NCBI GenBank assembly: GCA_021160205.1
Contig: JAGHCZ010000006.1
Location: 1 to 8,349 of the forward strand
DNA from: Nitrososphaerota archaeon
Lineage (GTDB): Archaea; Thermoproteota; Nitrososphaeria_A; Caldarchaeales; Wolframiiraptoraceae
Length of the DNA stretch: 8,349 bases
Direction of reading: 5' to 3'
The notes beneath the pieces were generated by a model that was given only the letters and a program-made list of their open reading frames with translations, made no database searches and had not been told where the DNA came from. Position numbers and translations under genes: made by a program. Below, one piece after another: positions 6,155 to 8,349 of the stretch (position 1 is the stretch's first letter; each line of letters opens with the position of its first letter).

Positions 6155-6958
6155 TCATTTCTCCGCGTTTAATTTTTCAGCGATCTCTTTGGCTCTCCTC
6201 GTGGCAGCCTCTACCGCTTTCATCACCGCAGTCCTCACTCCACCTTCTTCGAGGTAGAATATTCCCTCGATCGTCGTCCCGCCGGGAGTTAGAACCATTT
6301 CCTTTATCGTAGATGGATGTCTCTTAGACTCTAAAAGGAGCTTCGCCGTTCCATATACCGTGTAGGCCGCTGATTGATAGGCTAAATCTCTTGGAAGCCC
6401 CACCTTCAACCCCGCGTACGCCATGGCCTCGATGAATAGGGCGACGTAGGCTGGGCCGCTTCCGCTCAGCGCCGTTATCGCGTCCATTAGGTCTTCGTCG
6501 ACTTCCATGAAGGATCCGAACTCGCCGAGTATCTCGTGAACAATTTTTAAATCTGCTTCATTTAGGTTTGGGCCTTTTACATACGCTGTGAAGCTCGCCT
6601 TAACCATTAACCCGACGTTAGGCATGATCCTCACGATCTTCGCCTCAGGAGCCAGCGCCGCGATCTTCGAGACAGGGGTTGCAGCAGCAACCGAAATCAA
6701 TATTTTTTCATTAAGGAGGTCTGATGTTTCTCGAAGTACTTCTGCGATCTTATGAGGCTTTACTGCTATGAAAATCACGTCCGCGAAATCGGCTACTCGT
6801 CGGTTGTTCCTAGTTAGCTCCACTCCGAGCTTCTCGAGATCTTTTACCTGCTCGATGTTTCTTCTTGAAGCGATGACTCGATATTTTTTACTTTGCGCTA
6901 AGACCCTTGCTATTGTCGATCCTATTTGTCCGGCCCCGATTACTCCGACCTTAAGCAT
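6155..6958 (-). CDS. proC: Pyrroline-5-carboxylate reductase
   Basis: It reduces 1-pyrroline-5-carboxylate to proline with NAD(P)H, the last step of proline synthesis. The 267 residues match the family length. The N-terminal Rossmann fold carries GVIGAGQIGS (5-14), with R32 and R33 after the second strand suggesting NADPH preference. AVKP (65-68) and MPN (112-114) are conserved. SGSGPAY (165-171) and the signature MVLTPGGTTIEGIFYLEEGG (221-240) form the dimer and substrate region. All key motifs look intact. The ATG at 6958 is a canonical start with MLKVGVIG. It lies 35 bases downstream of egsA on the same strand, so it may be cotranscribed, although a weak TATA-like stretch sits in the gap. 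It converges with endA across 30 AT-rich bases. Confidence 0.97.
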   Translation of the reverse strand: MLKVGVIGAGQIGSTIARVLAQSKKYRVIASRRNIEQVKDLEKLGVELTRNNRRVADFADVIFIAVKPHKIAEVLRETSDLLNEKILISVAAATPVSKIAALAPEAKIVRIMPNVGLMVKASFTAYVKGPNLNEADLKIVHEILGEFGSFMEVDEDLMDAITALSGSGPAYVALFIEAMAYAGLKVGLPRDLAYQSAAYTVYGTAKLLLESKRHPSTIKEMVLTPGGTTIEGIFYLEEGGVRTAVMKAVEAATRRAKEIAEKLNAEK

Positions 6959-6984
6959 GTTGTAATGTTAGAATTCCCCTGATA

Positions 6985-6998
6985 GATAAGCCTTTAAA
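6985..6998 (-). promoter_or_regulatory. Possible TATA element upstream of proC
   Basis: On the minus strand TTTAAAGGCTTATC overlaps the end of egsA. Its distal half (CTTATC) is centred about 29 bases before the proC ATG, so a leaderless proC transcript is possible in addition to read-through from egsA. The match is weak. Confidence 0.25.
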
Positions 6999-8124
6999 TC
7001 AGCCCCGATTCCTTCAAAATGTTTAGGGCTTCAGCTCGGGTTGGATTATATTTATGTAGTATGGTGTATCGATGGGGCCTGATCCTCCAAGAAGATGTGA
7101 TCGCGTCAATCATGATTTCCGTGGATATGCCGACATCGCTTAGCCTCTCCGGGATCCCCGCCTTTCTCATATAGCTTCTAAGAGATTTCCACCTGTAACG
7201 CTCTTCCCTCCACCAATTTTGATTACGGGTCTCGTGATAAACCGCCATTGCTAAGGCTCCTAAAGCGCATTGAATTCCGTGGCGCAGCCTTCTCTTCAAG
7301 TTCATGTCGAGATAGTGGCTGATTAAATGCTCGCTTCCGGAGGCCGGCCTAGAAGAACCCACCACCATCATGGCCACGCCGGAGTTTATCAGGGCCTCGG
7401 CTAACATTTTCACCCTTTTTTCGGCATCAAAGCCGCTGCTTAGAGCGTTAATGACCAAATTTAAGGCGCTCATGATCAGGGACTCGGCCACCATGCAGTA
7501 AGGCTCCTCTCGCTCATCTCTCCCGAGCTGCCAATCCTTTAAGGAGACAAGCTTCGCCAAGATATCTCCGAAACCCGAGGCTATCAGATCTTGAGGAGCA
7601 GAGGCGAGGATCGATGGGTCAACTATGGCCGCAACTGGAGATCTCGCTAAAACGGATTTTCTTCTTTTCTCCGTGAAAAGCGAGGCTATTGGCGAAACTA
7701 TTCCGTCGTGAGATGGAGCTGTAGGAATCGAAACGAAATCGACCTTGCTTACATATGAGGCATATTTGGCTACGTCTATCACCGTTCCTCCTCCGACGGC
7801 AATCACGGTTCTCACGCCCCCTAATTCCTGAGACCTGGCTTCCGCCTCCTGAAAGGTGGGAGCCCTAACCAGCAAGCCTTTAGCCTCCAGGATCTCACAG
7901 ACCGCTTTTCCAGCCACTTCGTATGTGATCTCGTCATAGAATACGGCATAGGGAGACGTTAGGCCGAATTCTTTTAGCTTTCGAAGGGATTCGTTCAGCG
8001 AGCCGAATAAGACTACTTTTAAGGTTTTATCGTGTTTAAAGCCGCATCCGCATTTCTCAGGCGAGCCTATCACTTCATCGAATTCGAGAACCCTCAAGCC
8101 TCTCAATTTCTCCGATCTTACCAA
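6994..8124 (-). CDS. egsA: sn-Glycerol-1-phosphate dehydrogenase
   Basis: It reduces dihydroxyacetone phosphate to sn-glycerol-1-phosphate with NAD(P)H, setting the stereochemistry of archaeal membrane lipids. With the TTG at 8124 as start (376 residues), the cofactor loop GGGTVIDVAKYAS is at 111-123 and SIPTAPSHDG at 132-141. GFGDILAK places metal ligand D187, SEHLISH places H266, and RHG places H282; these are the three zinc ligands of the family. The C-terminus IRPHRYTILH is archaeal-type. The frame stays open to a TTG at 8223 (409 residues), but that start leaves 11 bases to the divergent ATG and would translate TATA-like sequence. AGGA 8 bases before 8124 supports the shorter form, though TTGs at 8106 and 8097 are also possible. 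The core fold begins near residue 35, so there is an N-terminal extension containing CGCG (25-28) and H31. It is followed by proC on the same strand. Confidence 0.94.
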   Translation of the reverse strand: MVRSEKLRGLRVLEFDEVIGSPEKCGCGFKHDKTLKVVLFGSLNESLRKLKEFGLTSPYAVFYDEITYEVAGKAVCEILEAKGLLVRAPTFQEAEARSQELGGVRTVIAVGGGTVIDVAKYASYVSKVDFVSIPTAPSHDGIVSPIASLFTEKRRKSVLARSPVAAIVDPSILASAPQDLIASGFGDILAKLVSLKDWQLGRDEREEPYCMVAESLIMSALNLVINALSSGFDAEKRVKMLAEALINSGVAMMVVGSSRPASGSEHLISHYLDMNLKRRLRHGIQCALGALAMAVYHETRNQNWWREERYRWKSLRSYMRKAGIPERLSDVGISTEIMIDAITSSWRIRPHRYTILHKYNPTRAEALNILKESGLI

Positions 8125-8190
8125 CCCATAAATCCTAAGGATTATCTCAGGCTTATTGAGGAACCATCCCCGCAATACCTTTCTTGGATA

Positions 8191-8208
8191 ATGATAAATA
8201 GCTTTAAG
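8191..8208. promoter_or_regulatory. Divergent TATA-like elements between egsA and the right-end gene
   Basis: On the minus strand TATTTATCA (about 8191-8199) predicts egsA transcription from near 8171. On the plus strand CTTTAAGG (about 8201-8208) predicts transcription from near 8230, a few bases before the ATG at 8235. Both depend on egsA starting downstream of 8223. Confidence 0.35.
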
Positions 8209-8234
8209 GAGCCTGATTAGCAAGGGAAATAGAG

Positions 8235-8349
8235 ATGCCCAAGCGAGTAGTCATAAAAGATTCCTCAGACGTAGAGGAGCAAGAGCCGGGATAGAGCCCG
8301 GCGAAGGAGGCGGGAGAGCAGGCGCCGGAGGCCCCGCCGCGGGCGGAAA
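8235..8349 (+). other. Start of an unidentified gene or RNA, GC-rich, runs off the right edge
   Basis: An ATG at 8235 opens a 19-codon frame (MPKRVVIKDSSDVEEQEPG) that stops at a TAG at 8292-8294. The frame then continues open to the edge with an Ala/Pro/Glu-rich stretch (SPAKEAGEQAPEAPP) that suits a disordered N-terminal tail. AGGG lies 8 bases before the ATG and a TATA-like box about 32 bases before. From 8285 the sequence is about 78% G+C (51 of 65, counted by eye), with a perfect 6-bp hairpin (8285-8290 with 8297-8302) whose loop contains the TAG, and a second at 8334-8346 (CCGCC-GCG-GGCGG). This could be a protein gene with an internal TAG or sequence error, a short leader peptide, or a structured RNA. 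I cannot decide, and no family is recognised. Confidence 0.3.

Noticed and set aside
8032..8220. 62-codon + strand frame within egsA
   Set aside because: It is antisense to the egsA N-terminus, with no ribosome site or family resemblance.
1..8349. CRISPR array, insertion sequence or attachment site
   Set aside because: No regularly spaced direct repeats, transposase motifs or terminal inverted repeats are visible anywhere in the window.

Overview
The window looks like chromosomal DNA of a thermophilic archaeon, most likely from the Caldiarchaeum/Aigarchaeota group. Three lines of sequence evidence support this. It carries glycerol-1-phosphate dehydrogenase (archaeal lipid synthesis), an archaeal-type tRNA-splicing endonuclease and an archaeal/eukaryotic-type glycyl-tRNA synthetase. 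Its promoters are TATA-type, with very short or absent leaders. Most tellingly, the left end holds a eukaryote-like ubiquitin-activating E1 followed directly by a small RING-finger gene, the arrangement known from the ubiquitin-like operon of 'Candidatus Caldiarchaeum subterraneum'. The assignment is inference from gene content; no search was run.

Layout. Positions 1-1597 (+) form a tight cluster: the E1-like protein (cut by the left edge), a small RING protein and a short coiled-coil protein of unknown function. A long coiled-coil protein (1587-2432, -) converges on it and overlaps its last gene by 11 bases. A divergent promoter region (2433-2611) holds one TATA box per strand. From 2612 (+) come a four-helix membrane protein with a cytosolic proline-rich linker and C-terminal RING, then glyS 10 bases later. 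A new promoter at about 4854 drives a PhoU-like (DUF47) protein followed by endA. On the minus strand, proC and egsA (reading egsA then proC) face endA. The last ~110 bases hold a second divergent promoter and a GC-rich stretch that may begin another + strand gene or an RNA.

How the parts may work together. The E1 and small RING are the first and last enzymes of a ubiquitin-like conjugation cascade; the modifier, E2 and Rpn11-like protease are expected just left of the window but are not visible. The most interesting element is the second, membrane-anchored RING protein 1.4 kb downstream. It shares the unusual C4HC3 ligand order and nearly the same spacing with the small RING, so it may be a membrane E3 of the same cascade. 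The two coiled-coil genes between the RING genes are candidates for cascade-associated factors by position only. The rest (glyS, DUF47, endA, proC, egsA) is ordinary housekeeping.
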